From Gemmatimonadota bacterium (GTDB lineage Bacteria > Gemmatimonadota > Gemmatimonadetes > Gemmatimonadales > Gemmatimonadaceae): a stretch of DNA of 32,889 nucleotides. The notes beneath the pieces are model-generated. The model worked only from the letters and a program-made list of their open reading frames with translations. It was not told the DNA's origin and made no database searches. Shown piece by piece: positions 25,047 through 32,889 of the stretch. The stretch lies in assembly GCA_025362095.1 (NCBI GenBank), contig JANYIJ010000173.1, forward strand, positions 1 through 32,889. Reading direction: 5' to 3'. Numbering within the stretch: the first letter of the stretch is position 1; the number at the start of each line of letters is the position of its first letter. Position numbers and translations under genes: made by a program.

Positions 25047-26078
25047 GTGGCCGCGAACGATACGAGCCCAGCTCTCGAGTCCTCCGACGACATTGCGCAT
25101 GCTGACCGGCTGAAGGCCGGCTGCGATCAGATCCGCACGGAACTGCGCAAACTCATCGTCGGTCAGGAGGGCGTGATCGAGCTGATCCTGCTTTCGATCC
25201 TCACCGGCGGCAACAGTCTGGTGATCGGCGTGCCGGGTCTCGCGAAAACGCTGTTGATCAACACGTTCGCGAAAGCGCTCGATCTCAAATTCGCGCGCAT
25301 CCAGTTCACGCCCGATCTGATGCCGAGCGACATCACCGGCACGGAGATCATTCAGGACGATCCGGAGACCGGGCGGCGTCACATGGTATTCGTGCCCGGC
25401 CCGATCTTCGCGAACATCGTGCTCGCCGACGAAATCAACAGAACGCCGCCAAAAACGCAGGCGGCTCTGCTCGAGGCGATGCAGGAACATCGCGTGACGG
25501 TGCAGGGGCAGACGTACACGCTGAAGGAACCGTTCTTTGTGTTCGCGACGCAAAACCCGATCGAGCTCGAAGGCACGTATCCGCTTCCTGAAGCGCAGCT
25601 TGACCGCTTCATGTTCGAAATCGTGATCGACTACCTCACCGAGAATCAGGAAGTGGACGTGGTGCTCTCGACCACATCGGTGCAAAAGCACGAGTTCAAG
25701 CACGCGGTGACGGGCGCGGACATCGCTGCGTTCCAGCAGCTCGTGCGCCGCGTGCCAGTGGCCGACGCCGTTGCGCGATACGCGGTGAACATCGCACGCA
25801 CGAGCCGTCCAGGGCCGAACGCGCCTGATTTCGTGAAGCAGTGGGTCTCATACGGCGCGAGCGTTCGCGCGCCGCAGCACCTGATCCTCGGCGGCAAGGC
25901 GCGCGCGCTGATGCAGGGCCGCTATCACGTGAGCTTCGACGACATTCGCGCGCTGGCAAAGCCGGTGCTACGGCACCGCGTGCTGCTGAACTTCCATGCC
26001 GAATCTGAGCGTATCACATCTGATGTTGTGATCGACAAGCTGCTGGCGGCAGTGCCGGTGCCGCGGTCGGGGATGTGA
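25047..26078 (+). CDS. MoxR-family AAA+ ATPase
   Basis: A 343-aa cytoplasmic AAA+ ATPase that in characterised systems remodels or inserts metal into VWA-domain partners. Walker A GVPGLAKT (61-68), Walker B NIVLADEINR (Asp128-Glu129), sensor 1 FATQNP (Asn170) and arginine finger region PEAQLDRFMF (Arg187) are all intact, with the MoxR hallmark QEHRVTVQGQTY insertion. The C-terminal lid domain has the usual SVRAPQHLILGGKARALM. GTG at 25047 is 12 nt after the TPR gene stop, with GGA 8 nt upstream. The next gene, DUF58, begins within the stop codon (GTGA), the classic MoxR-DUF58 pairing. Confidence 0.95.
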   Translation: MAANDTSPALESSDDIAHADRLKAGCDQIRTELRKLIVGQEGVIELILLSILTGGNSLVIGVPGLAKTLLINTFAKALDLKFARIQFTPDLMPSDITGTEIIQDDPETGRRHMVFVPGPIFANIVLADEINRTPPKTQAALLEAMQEHRVTVQGQTYTLKEPFFVFATQNPIELEGTYPLPEAQLDRFMFEIVIDYLTENQEVDVVLSTTSVQKHEFKHAVTGADIAAFQQLVRRVPVADAVARYAVNIARTSRPGPNAPDFVKQWVSYGASVRAPQHLILGGKARALMQGRYHVSFDDIRALAKPVLRHRVLLNFHAESERITSDVVIDKLLAAVPVPRSGM

Positions 26079-27022
26079 GCGCAGAGACGCTGCTCGACCC
26101 AAGCGTTCTCGCCCGGATCGGCAATTTGGAGCTCCTGGCGCGCACGGTGGTGGACGGATTCGTGAACGGCCTGCACCGGTCGCCACATCTCGGCTCGTCC
26201 ACGGATTTCGCCGAGCATAGGTCGTACATGCCCGGCGACGACATCCGCGGCATTGATTGGCGGCTGTTCGCGCGGAGCGACCGCTATTACGTGAAGCAGT
26301 TCGAGGCGGAGACAAACACGAACTTTGTGGTTCTGCTCGACGTTTCGCCGTCAATGCGCTATCGCGGGGCGACCGAAGGACCTGGCAGCGTGGGCAAGCT
26401 CGACTACGGCATTTATCTGGCTGCGGCCCTCACGTATTTCTCGAGCAAGCAGCGCGATCGTGTAGGACTGGCGACTTTCGATGACGATATAGTCGAGTAC
26501 GTGCCGCCCTCGGCGAAGCACCTGCGGCTCGTGCTGCACGCGCTCGAGCGGACCACCACTCGCGCGGAAGCCGTTGCTGCTCCGGAGGCCGGCAAATCCA
26601 CGCGCTCCTTCACGCTCGAGGAACCGCTCAAGAAGCTGTCGGAGTCGCTGCGCCGCCGGAGTATCGTACTGCTGATTTCCGATCTGTACGAGGAGCCCGA
26701 CGCCGTGATTTCCGCGCTGGCGAATGTGCGCGGCCGCGGCAACGACGTCATCATCTTTCACTTGCTTGACCGAACCGAACTCGATTTTCCATTTTTGGAC
26801 GCGACGAACTTCGTCGATCTCGAGACCGGCGAGAAAATGCCGGTGATACCCGAATATCTGCGGACGCAGTACCGTGAGGTCGTCGCGACGCACACGGCCA
26901 CGCTCGCCCGCCGCATGCAGGAGCAGCGGCTCGACTACGCGCTGTTCGACACGTCCAAGCCGCTCGACAAAGCGCTCTTCACTTACCTGCTGGCGCGCGA
27001 GCGCTTCAGCACCGCGCGCTAA
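26075..27022 (+). CDS. DUF58 domain protein with VWA-like fold
   Basis: A 315-aa cytoplasmic or peripheral protein, the usual direct partner of MoxR. The DUF58 signature is visible at GSSTDFAEHRSYMPGDDIRGIDWRLFAR-type residues (40-67), followed by a VWA-like domain with D89-V-S91-P-S93 and Asp in LLISDLYEEPDAV, so the metal site appears intact. No signal peptide or strong transmembrane helix. GTG at 26075 shares bases with the MoxR stop (GTGA). The BatA-type gene begins 8 nt downstream. Likely couples ATP hydrolysis by MoxR to the membrane VWA proteins, by analogy with other MoxR/DUF58 clusters. Confidence 0.95.
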   Translation: MSAETLLDPSVLARIGNLELLARTVVDGFVNGLHRSPHLGSSTDFAEHRSYMPGDDIRGIDWRLFARSDRYYVKQFEAETNTNFVVLLDVSPSMRYRGATEGPGSVGKLDYGIYLAAALTYFSSKQRDRVGLATFDDDIVEYVPPSAKHLRLVLHALERTTTRAEAVAAPEAGKSTRSFTLEEPLKKLSESLRRRSIVLLISDLYEEPDAVISALANVRGRGNDVIIFHLLDRTELDFPFLDATNFVDLETGEKMPVIPEYLRTQYREVVATHTATLARRMQEQRLDYALFDTSKPLDKALFTYLLARERFSTAR

Positions 27023-27030
27023 AGACGAAC

Positions 27031-29130
27031 ATGGGACTGCTCGCGCCGGCATTTCTCGCAGGCCTGCTCGCGATCGGAATTCCGATCGCCATTCACTTGA
27101 TCAATCGCGAGCGGCGCGTGGTGGTGCAGTTCCCGTCGCTGATGTTCCTGCACAAGATTCCGTACCGTTCGATCCGCCGGCAGAAACTCCGGCACATTCT
27201 TCTTCTCGCGATGCGCTGCCTTGCGCTCGTGCTGCTGGTCGCGGCATTCGCGCGGCCTTTCCTGCAGCGGCACAGCGCCGGAACATCGTCGCTCCTCGGC
27301 GCGCGCGAGCGGGTCGTGCTCGTCGACCGCTCGTACAGCATGGGCTATTCCGACCACTGGAAGCGCGCACTCGATGCGGCCCGTGCCGCGACGCGCGGCC
27401 TCGCCGGGAATGACCGCGCTACGATCGTGTTCTTTGCGAACGATCCAGTCGCGGCCACCGAGCCGACCGCGAATCCGGCGCGTCTCGAGCGTGCCATCGC
27501 GGCGGCGAAGCTCAGCTCTGAGGGAACCCGTTACGAGCCCGCGCTGAAACTCGCCGCACAGATTCTCTCGGCGTCGAATCTTCCGCGGAAGGAAGTCGTG
27601 ATGATCAGCGACTTTCAGCGCGTGGGGTGGGGGCGGCGTGACGACATCCAGCTTCCCTCCGGCGCCTCGATGACGGCCGTCGATGTCGGCGGCTCGTCGC
27701 CCGCATCCGATCTCGCGGTCACGCAGGTTTCGACGGACCGCGACCGCGTAGGCGAGCGCGATCGAGTCACCGTCACCGCGCGCGTCACGAACGTCGGTGC
27801 AGTGGCGCGGACCGTAGACGTCACGCTCGATCTCGGCGGTCGCGCGGTGGAAACGAAGAAACTCACCGTCGCGCCGAAGGGTGTTGGACAAGCGCGGTTC
27901 ACGCCGAACGCAGTTCCCACGAGCGCCACTCGCGGCACCGTGCGCATCACGCACGACTCTCTGCCGCAGAACGATGCGTTCAATTTCACACTCACGCCGG
28001 GCGAGGCAGTGTCTGTGCTGGTGGTGCAGCCGTCGAAGCCGCGCGCAAACCAGAGCTTGTTCGTGAGCCGCGCGCTCGCCATCGGCGATCGGCCGGCATT
28101 TCATGTCGATGTGAAATCCGAGGATGCGCTTCGCGCACAGGATTTCTTGGCACGATCGCTCGTGGTTCTCGACGAGGTGCCCCCACCTGCGGGAGCGCTC
28201 GGCGCGAAGCTGCGCGAGTCGATTCTCGCCGGTACCGGCCTCCTCGTGGTCCCGGGCGATCTCGCGTCGGGCCGCTGGAGCACCGAGTGGCGCCCGTTGA
28301 TGCCCGCTACGCTTGGCTCGGTGATCGATCGCACACGCGATGCGGGCGCGACCGTCGCCTCCGTGGACTACGGCCATCCTGTGTTCGAGCTCTTCTCCGC
28401 GCCGCGGAGCGGAGATTTTTCGACGGCGCATCTGTTCCGCTACCGGCAGCTCGTCGCGCGCGGCGACACAGGGGTGATCGCGCGCCTCGATGACGGCGCG
28501 CCAGCGCTCGTCGAAAAGACGGTGGGCGCCGGGAAGGTGCTCATGTGGGCGTCGTCGCTCGACGAATACTGGACCGACCTTCCGCTCCAACCCGTATTTC
28601 TGCCGTTCGTGCACGCGCTCGCGAAATACGCCGGACGTTTCGGCGACGCGCGTGGCTGGTTCGTGGCGGGCGATGTACTCGACCTCTCACGCCACGGTGA
28701 ACTCACCGCGCCTTTCGTCGCCGATGCGGGGGCCGGCGCCGCGGGCGATGCGCCGCTCGTGCTCGAATCGCCATCCGGCCACCGCACGCCGCTCACGGCG
28801 TCTGGCGCGGAGCATTTGTCGACGCTTTCGGAGCAGGGCTTCTACGAATTGCGCGGACCAGGCACTGCGGCCGGCAGCGGGCGTCCCATAGCCGTAAATG
28901 TCGATCCGAAGGAATCGGACCTCGCGCGATTCGATCCGAACGAGCTCGTGGCGGCTGTCACGGCGACGCCGGGCACGGGCGCGCCCGCATCCGGAACTGC
29001 CGCCGCACCGTCCGAGCTGGAACGCGGACAGACCATATGGTGGTATCTTCTAGTGGTCGCCTTGCTGCTGATGGCCGCGGAGACGGTTCTTTCGAATCGC
29101 CTCTCGAAGGCCGAGGTGCAGTCAATGTGA
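27031..29130 (+). CDS. BatA-type membrane VWA protein
   Basis: A 699-aa membrane protein with the N-terminal BatA domain (LLAPAFLAGLLAIGIPIAIHLINRER, then LRHILLLAMRCLALVLLVAAFARPF), a VWA domain with intact D99-R-S101-Y-S103, Thr in EGTRYEPAL and Asp in MISDFQRVG. Ig-like strands follow (VTVTARVTNVGAVARTVDV), then a GATase-like Rossmann segment (LVVLDEVPPPAG, GTGLLVVPGD) and a C-terminal membrane helix (WWYLLVVALLLMAAETVL). Its overall plan repeats that of the first gene in the operon, so the two probably form related subunits with paired periplasmic and membrane parts. ATG at 27031. Seventeen nt separate its stop from the DUF4175 gene. Bat proteins were first linked to aerotolerance in Bacteroides; the role here is not known. 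Confidence 0.92.
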   Translation: MGLLAPAFLAGLLAIGIPIAIHLINRERRVVVQFPSLMFLHKIPYRSIRRQKLRHILLLAMRCLALVLLVAAFARPFLQRHSAGTSSLLGARERVVLVDRSYSMGYSDHWKRALDAARAATRGLAGNDRATIVFFANDPVAATEPTANPARLERAIAAAKLSSEGTRYEPALKLAAQILSASNLPRKEVVMISDFQRVGWGRRDDIQLPSGASMTAVDVGGSSPASDLAVTQVSTDRDRVGERDRVTVTARVTNVGAVARTVDVTLDLGGRAVETKKLTVAPKGVGQARFTPNAVPTSATRGTVRITHDSLPQNDAFNFTLTPGEAVSVLVVQPSKPRANQSLFVSRALAIGDRPAFHVDVKSEDALRAQDFLARSLVVLDEVPPPAGALGAKLRESILAGTGLLVVPGDLASGRWSTEWRPLMPATLGSVIDRTRDAGATVASVDYGHPVFELFSAPRSGDFSTAHLFRYRQLVARGDTGVIARLDDGAPALVEKTVGAGKVLMWASSLDEYWTDLPLQPVFLPFVHALAKYAGRFGDARGWFVAGDVLDLSRHGELTAPFVADAGAGAAGDAPLVLESPSGHRTPLTASGAEHLSTLSEQGFYELRGPGTAAGSGRPIAVNVDPKESDLARFDPNELVAAVTATPGTGAPASGTAAAPSELERGQTIWWYLLVVALLLMAAETVLSNRLSKAEVQSM

Positions 29131-29147
29131 TGGGGAGGACGTGACCG

Positions 29148-32100
29148 ATGGATAGCGTACACGGATTCGCGGCAGAACAGGGGCAGCTCGCAGGCGTCGT
29201 GAGCGGCGTGCGCAATCGCTGGCGCCTCAAGCACGCGCTGCACGGCGCGACCATCACGGTTGCGATCGGCTTCGCCGTTCTCGCGCTCTCGGCATACATC
29301 ACGCGTGCGCTGCACTACGGCGACGCATCGCTTTGGATCTTCCGGTTGATTTCGCTCGCGGCGATCGTCGCCTGCGTCATTCGATTCATTGTGAAACCTG
29401 TGCGCGCGACACCGCGCGATGCGCAGGTTGCGCTGTACATCGAGGAGCACGAGTCATCGCTCGAAGGCGCAGTGATCACGGCCGTGGATGTGCACGCATC
29501 CGGCGCCGCCGCCGCGCGTTCTCCGGCGCTCGTGGGCCGCCTGCTGCGTTCGGCGCTCGATCGCGTGCGCCGTCTCGATGGCGGCCGCACCGTAGACGCG
29601 AACGATCTCCAGCGCACGACGATGATTTTTGCCGCAGTGACCGCGGCTGCTGTGAGCTTCGGCCTGTTCGGTCCCGCAGTGCTCCGCCACGGACTCGGTC
29701 TCATGCTCGTGCCGTGGGGCGACGCGAATCCGGCGGGTGTCTTTTCGATCGCCGTGAAGCCGGGCAATGCGACGATCGCGAAGGGCGGCGACCAGATGGT
29801 CACCGCGTCGCTCAAGGGCTTCAATGCCGCGCGTGTCGATCTTCTCCTGCGCTCCGCCGATTCTTCGGAGTGGACCCGCGTGACGATGACCGCCGACAGC
29901 GCCGGCCGATTCAATTACCGCCTTTTTGATTTGGCGAAAGTCACGGAATATTCGGTGGAGGCGAGCGGCGTGCGCTCGCCGGTGTATCGGCTCGACATCG
30001 CAGATCTCGCGTTCGTGAAGCGGCTCGATCTCGAGTATCGCTATCCGGCGTACACGCAACTTCCGAATCAGCACGTCGACAGCACGGGCGACATCGCGGC
30101 GCTGAAGGGCACGATGGTGCGAGTGCGCGTCACGCCCACGCGCGCGACGAACGGCGGCCGTGTGATCGTGCAGGGCGGCGACACGCTGCAGCTCGCGCGC
30201 ACCGCGGACGGCGCGCTCATCGCGATGATCAAGGTGGAGCGCGAGGGATTCTACAAAGTGGAACTGCAGGGTCCGGACGGCCGGATGGTCACGGGTTCGC
30301 TCGACTACACGATCGACGCGCTTCCCGATCGCCCGCCCACGGTGAGTTTCACCAAGCCGGGCCGCGACTTGAAGGTTCTCTCGGTGGATGAAGTCTTCAC
30401 CGAGGCGCGCGCGCAGGACGACTATGGCGTCGCGAAATTCGAACTCGTGTACTCGGTCAACGGAGCGGCGGAAAAAGCTCTTCCGCTTTACTCCGCCGCT
30501 GGAAAGAACTCGCGCGATATCTCGGTCGGGCACACGTTCATGCTCGAGAACGAGCACCTCGTGCCCGGCGACTTGGTCTCATATTACGCGCGTGCCACCG
30601 ACAACAACGCGGTGAGCGGAGCGCAGACGGCCACCACGGATATCTATTTCCTCCAGGTGCGCCCGTACGGTCAGGACTACCGCCAGCAGCAGGGCGGCGG
30701 TGGCGGCGGTGGCGGCGGTGGCGGCGGCGGTCGCGGTCAACAGGATCCGGGCCCGCTCTCTGAGCGTCAGCGTCAGGTGATCGCCGCGTCGTTCAACACG
30801 GCGAGGGACAGCGCGAAGCTCGCCAAACAGGCGCTCGAGGAAAACCTTGCCACGCTTCGCCTTTCACAGCAGAAAGTTCGCGAGGAAGTCGAGCAGCTGG
30901 CCAAACGTCTGGTCGATCGCGGAATCGCAGCGAGCGATTCGAGCTGGAAGAAGATTTCGCAGATCCTTCCCAAGGCTGCGGCCGAGATGGACAGCGCTGA
31001 GAAGCTTCTCTCGAAGGGCACGCCTCACGATGCGCTCGGGGCGGAGCAGCGCGCGCTGGTGCAGCTCCAGCGTGCCGAGGCCGTGTTCCGCGACATTCAG
31101 GTTTCGATGGGTGGTGGAGGCGGCGGTGGAGGAGGCGGCGGAGGCGGAGGCGCCAAGGCGCAGGATCTCGCCGACATCTTCGAGCTGCAGAAGGACAAGA
31201 TGCGGAATCAGTACGAGGCGGTGCAGCGCGGGCAGGATCAGCAGGCGCAGGAGAAGAGCGCCGCGTCGCAGGTGGATGAAACGCTCGACAAGCTCAAACA
31301 GCTCGCCCAGCGCCAGCAGCAGGAAGACGAACGGATGCGCCGCAAGGCGGACAGCCTTCGTCAGCCAGGCGCGAGCGGCGCTTCCAACGGCGACGGCCAG
31401 CGCGAGCTCGCCGCGCAGACCGAGCAGGCTGCGCGCCAGCTCGAGCGGCTCGCCCGCGAGAAACAGTCGCAGGCGCTCGCCGATGCAGCGCGGAAACTTC
31501 AGGAAGCCGCGAATTCAATGAAGCTGGCGGCGGCGAACGGAAAGAGCGGCGGCGCAGAGTCGAGGAACGCGAACGATCGTCTGGCCGATGCGCGCCGACT
31601 GCTCGAGCAGGAGAAAACTACGGGCGCGCAGCGCGGGCTGAGCGACGTGCAGAAGAGCGCGCAGAAACTCTCCGAGCAGGAGAAGCAGGTCGCGAACGAT
31701 GTCGCGAAACTCGGCGAACAGGGTGCAAACTCACAGACGCCGCAGGGCCAGCAGGAGAAGCAGGCGCTTCAGCGATCGCTCTCTGCGGAGAAGGGTGCGA
31801 TGGCCGATTCGCTGCGCGATCTCACGAAACGAATCGATCAACTCGCGGGAGAGCAGTCGCGTTCGCAGCCCGGCGCGGCTCGCGCGCTTGGCGAAGCGGC
31901 GGACTCACTGCGCTCCAAACGGATCGAAGATCGCATTCGTGCGTCGCAGCAGCAGCTCGGCCAGGCATCGCAGCAATATCTCGATAATCTCGAGCGCTCG
32001 ATCGGCGACGGCCTAAGCGATCTCGGACAGCGGTTGCAGAAAGCGGGCGAGGCGTCGAATCAGGCGTCGGGCGGGCAGCGCCAGCAGCAGGCGCTCGACC

Positions 32101-32759
32101 GGATGCGCGATCTCGTGCGAGGATTGGAAACGCTTGATGATCGCGTAAAGCAGCAGCAACAGCAGGGGCAGCAGGGGCAGCAAGGGCAGCAGGGGCAACA
32201 GGGGCAACAAGGGCAACAAGGGCAACAAGGGCAACAAGGGCAACAAGGGCAAAAGGGTCAGCAAGGCCAAGGTCAGGGTCAGGGCCAAGGTCAGGGCGGC
32301 GGCCGCGGACAAGGGCAGCAAAGCGCGCAGGGCAATGGTCGCGGCGGTGGCAACCGTCTCGGCAACGGCACCGTCGCGCAGGGCGGCCCGGGCGGCAATC
32401 GTCTTTCACAGAACGACTCGCGTCAGTTCTCCGCCGAGATGCAGCAGCGCATTCGCGACGCGCAGGCGGTGCGCGATGACCTCGCGAAGCAGGGCACCGA
32501 TGTCTCCGCGCTCGATCGCGCGATGGAAGCGATGCGCGCCGCTGCGAATCAGGAAAACCTCGCGGACGCGAAGACCGGCGGTGAACTGCGCACGCAGGTG
32601 ATCGACGGACTCAAGGCGTACGAGTTTGCGCTGCGCCGCGCGATCGAAGGGAAGGACAGCGGCCAGGTGCTCTCGGGCCGCACCGGCGATGTTCCGCTCG
32701 AATTTCGCGCCTACGTCGAGGAGTATTATCGTTCTATAGCGCGGCCCAAGCCGCGCTGA
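29148..32759 (+). CDS. DUF4175-type large membrane protein with coiled coils, poly-Gly and QQG repeats
   Basis: A 1203-aa protein ending the MoxR operon. ATG at 29148 has GGGGAGG 9 nt upstream. Three hydrophobic helices near the N-terminus (TITVAIGFAVLALSAYI, LISLAAIVACVIRFIV, MIFAAVTAAAVSFGLF) match the DUF4175 topology. Residues about 190-510 are beta-rich, apparently extracytoplasmic (YRYPAYTQLP, PPTVSFTKPGRD, DDYGVAKFELVYSVNG). Two poly-Gly tracts (about residues 513-525 and 653-666) separate this part from a long, Gln/Lys/Glu-rich coiled-coil region (QKVREEVEQLAKRL, SDVQKSAQKLSEQEKQ). A Gln-Gln-Gly tandem repeat follows (about 1002-1050). A conserved C-terminal helical cap ends the protein (GELRTQVIDGLKAYEF ... 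EFRAYVEEYYRSIARP). The extent of low-complexity sequence is unusual. A structural, envelope-spanning role in the VWA complex is inference. Confidence 0.88.
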   Translation: MDSVHGFAAEQGQLAGVVSGVRNRWRLKHALHGATITVAIGFAVLALSAYITRALHYGDASLWIFRLISLAAIVACVIRFIVKPVRATPRDAQVALYIEEHESSLEGAVITAVDVHASGAAAARSPALVGRLLRSALDRVRRLDGGRTVDANDLQRTTMIFAAVTAAAVSFGLFGPAVLRHGLGLMLVPWGDANPAGVFSIAVKPGNATIAKGGDQMVTASLKGFNAARVDLLLRSADSSEWTRVTMTADSAGRFNYRLFDLAKVTEYSVEASGVRSPVYRLDIADLAFVKRLDLEYRYPAYTQLPNQHVDSTGDIAALKGTMVRVRVTPTRATNGGRVIVQGGDTLQLARTADGALIAMIKVEREGFYKVELQGPDGRMVTGSLDYTIDALPDRPPTVSFTKPGRDLKVLSVDEVFTEARAQDDYGVAKFELVYSVNGAAEKALPLYSAAGKNSRDISVGHTFMLENEHLVPGDLVSYYARATDNNAVSGAQTATTDIYFLQVRPYGQDYRQQQGGGGGGGGGGGGGRGQQDPGPLSERQRQVIAASFNTARDSAKLAKQALEENLATLRLSQQKVREEVEQLAKRLVDRGIAASDSSWKKISQILPKAAAEMDSAEKLLSKGTPHDALGAEQRALVQLQRAEAVFRDIQVSMGGGGGGGGGGGGGGAKAQDLADIFELQKDKMRNQYEAVQRGQDQQAQEKSAASQVDETLDKLKQLAQRQQQEDERMRRKADSLRQPGASGASNGDGQRELAAQTEQAARQLERLAREKQSQALADAARKLQEAANSMKLAAANGKSGGAESRNANDRLADARRLLEQEKTTGAQRGLSDVQKSAQKLSEQEKQVANDVAKLGEQGANSQTPQGQQEKQALQRSLSAEKGAMADSLRDLTKRIDQLAGEQSRSQPGAARALGEAADSLRSKRIEDRIRASQQQLGQASQQYLDNLERSIGDGLSDLGQRLQKAGEASNQASGGQRQQQALDRMRDLVRGLETLDDRVKQQQQQGQQGQQGQQGQQGQQGQQGQQGQQGQQGQKGQQGQGQGQGQGQGGGRGQGQQSAQGNGRGGGNRLGNGTVAQGGPGGNRLSQNDSRQFSAEMQQRIRDAQAVRDDLAKQGTDVSALDRAMEAMRAAANQENLADAKTGGELRTQVIDGLKAYEFALRRAIEGKDSGQVLSGRTGDVPLEFRAYVEEYYRSIARPKPR
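32151..32297 (+). repeat. 9-bp tandem repeat (CAACAAGGG)n encoding Gln-Gln-Gly
   Basis: An in-frame minisatellite inside the DUF4175 gene. Units of CAGCAGGGG grade into exact CAACAAGGG copies (about five in a row around 32196-32250), then decay into CAGGGTCAGGGC-type 6-mers encoding Gln-Gly. The period is 9, a multiple of 3, so copy-number change would alter repeat length without shifting the frame. The exact copies are recent; the flanks have diverged. Confidence 0.9.
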
Positions 32760-32889
32760 CATTTCGAGAGGTAAGCGCGAAATTCCACCGGCACATCGCC
32801 GGTGCGGCCGGAGAGCACCTGGCCGTTGTCCTTTCCTTCGATCGCGCGGCGCAGCGCGAACTCGTACGCCTTGAGGCCGTCGATCACCT
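32726..32889 (-). CDS. Partial minus-strand copy of the DUF4175 C-terminus (convergent paralogue or fold-back artefact)
   Basis: The minus strand from the right window edge reads VIDGLKAYEFALRRAIEG, then VLSGRTGDVPVEFRAYL, in frame, and after the end of similarity runs through SKCQRG to a TAA at 32728-32726, overlapping the plus-strand gene by 34 nt. It is missing from the ORF track because no start codon lies in the window. The protein-level conservation says the copy is, or recently was, coding. It lacks the conserved EEYYRSI ending of the intact gene, so either it is a real convergent paralogue with a truncated tail or the sequence folds back at a contig end onto a strain variant. Confidence 0.4.
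   Translation of the reverse strand, partial: VIDGLKAYEFALRRAIEGKDNGQVLSGRTGDVPVEFRAYLSKCQRGLGRAIER
32738..32757. terminator. Small GC hairpin overlapping the DUF4175 stop
   Basis: Perfect 8-bp stem AGCGCGGC (32738-32745) / GCCGCGCT (32750-32757) with loop CCAA, spanning the last codons and the first bases of the TGA. No T-run follows on either strand, so an intrinsic terminator role is weak. It lies near the centre of the inverted duplication. Confidence 0.3.

Larger units (their letters stand above)
32596..32889. repeat. Inverted duplication of the DUF4175 gene 3' end
   Basis: Bases 32771-32889, reverse-complemented, align without gaps to 32596-32714: 110 of 119 identical by hand count. 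Differences fall mainly at third codon positions (GGA/GGC, TTT/TTC, GGG/GGA, TCG/TCC, GTT/GTG, GCC/GCT), with two conservative replacements (Ser to Asn, Leu to Val). Similarity stops at the Tyr codon of EFRAY; the 56 nt between the arms are not duplicated. Confidence 0.9.

Noticed and set aside
27019-28614. 531-aa minus-strand ORF opposite the BatA gene
   Set aside because: Same reason: Arg/His-rich translation with no domain, opposite a gene with clear BatA and VWA motifs.
32151-32297. Possible CRISPR array
   Set aside because: The repeats are 9 bp, contiguous and in-frame coding; there are no spacers and no cas genes.
32013-32321. Minus-strand ORF with LLPLLP repeats that resembles a membrane protein
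   Set aside because: It is the antisense reading of the CAACAAGGG minisatellite; the hydrophobicity is a by-product of the repeat.

Overview
The window is a high-GC (roughly two-thirds G+C by eye), densely coding bacterial fragment. Its protein repertoire most resembles Gemmatimonadota: secreted S9 and M20 peptidases, a very large BNR/Asp-box (VPS10/sortilin-like) secreted protein, carboxypeptidase-regulatory-like proteins, poly-Gly/RGG tracts inside unrelated enzymes, and a DUF4175 giant protein in a MoxR cluster. This assignment is inference from gene content; there is no rRNA or other phylogenetic marker. No tRNA, rRNA, CRISPR array or transposase was seen.

Left part (1-4516, + strand): the 3' part of a 2-aminobenzoate/benzoate-type CoA ligase, translationally coupled to a RidA-family protein that lacks the catalytic arginine, then a secreted S9 prolyl-oligopeptidase-like enzyme. 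A 160-bp compound inverted repeat sits between it and the convergent secreted M20 peptidase (4808-6247, -). From a divergent region, a 1076-aa Asp-box protein reads rightward and ends at a hairpin terminator. It is followed by a cupin/SDR gene pair, a 110-bp near-perfect palindrome, a RhlE-type DEAD-box RNA helicase, and a secreted regulatory-like/plug-domain protein. That last gene appears to start at a CTG codon overlapping the helicase stop.

Middle (13830-19123, - strand): a tightly packed five-gene operon, read leftward: PLP threonine/serine dehydratase, COX15-type heme A synthase, ABC ATPase, ABC permease, and a secreted polyhydroxybutyrate-depolymerase-like esterase. Neighbouring genes overlap or are 3 nt apart.

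Right part (19277-32759, + strand): a 13.5-kb, seven-gene operon with 4-nt overlaps or gaps of 17 nt or less. The order is a membrane VWA/GATase-like protein, a caspase/C13-fold protein without the catalytic Cys but with a perfect EF-hand loop, a secreted TPR plus HExxH gluzincin, a MoxR AAA+ ATPase, a DUF58 VWA protein, a BatA-type membrane VWA protein, and a 1203-aa DUF4175 protein with poly-Gly and Gln-Gln-Gly repeats. The MoxR/DUF58/BatA/VWA/DUF4175 core is a known type of cluster. The addition of a pseudo-caspase and a TPR metallopeptidase makes it the best candidate here for an under-described envelope system.

The last 130 bases are an inverted copy (about 92% identical) of the 3' end of the DUF4175 gene, with mostly synonymous differences. 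This is either a convergent paralogue or a strain-mixture fold-back at a contig end.
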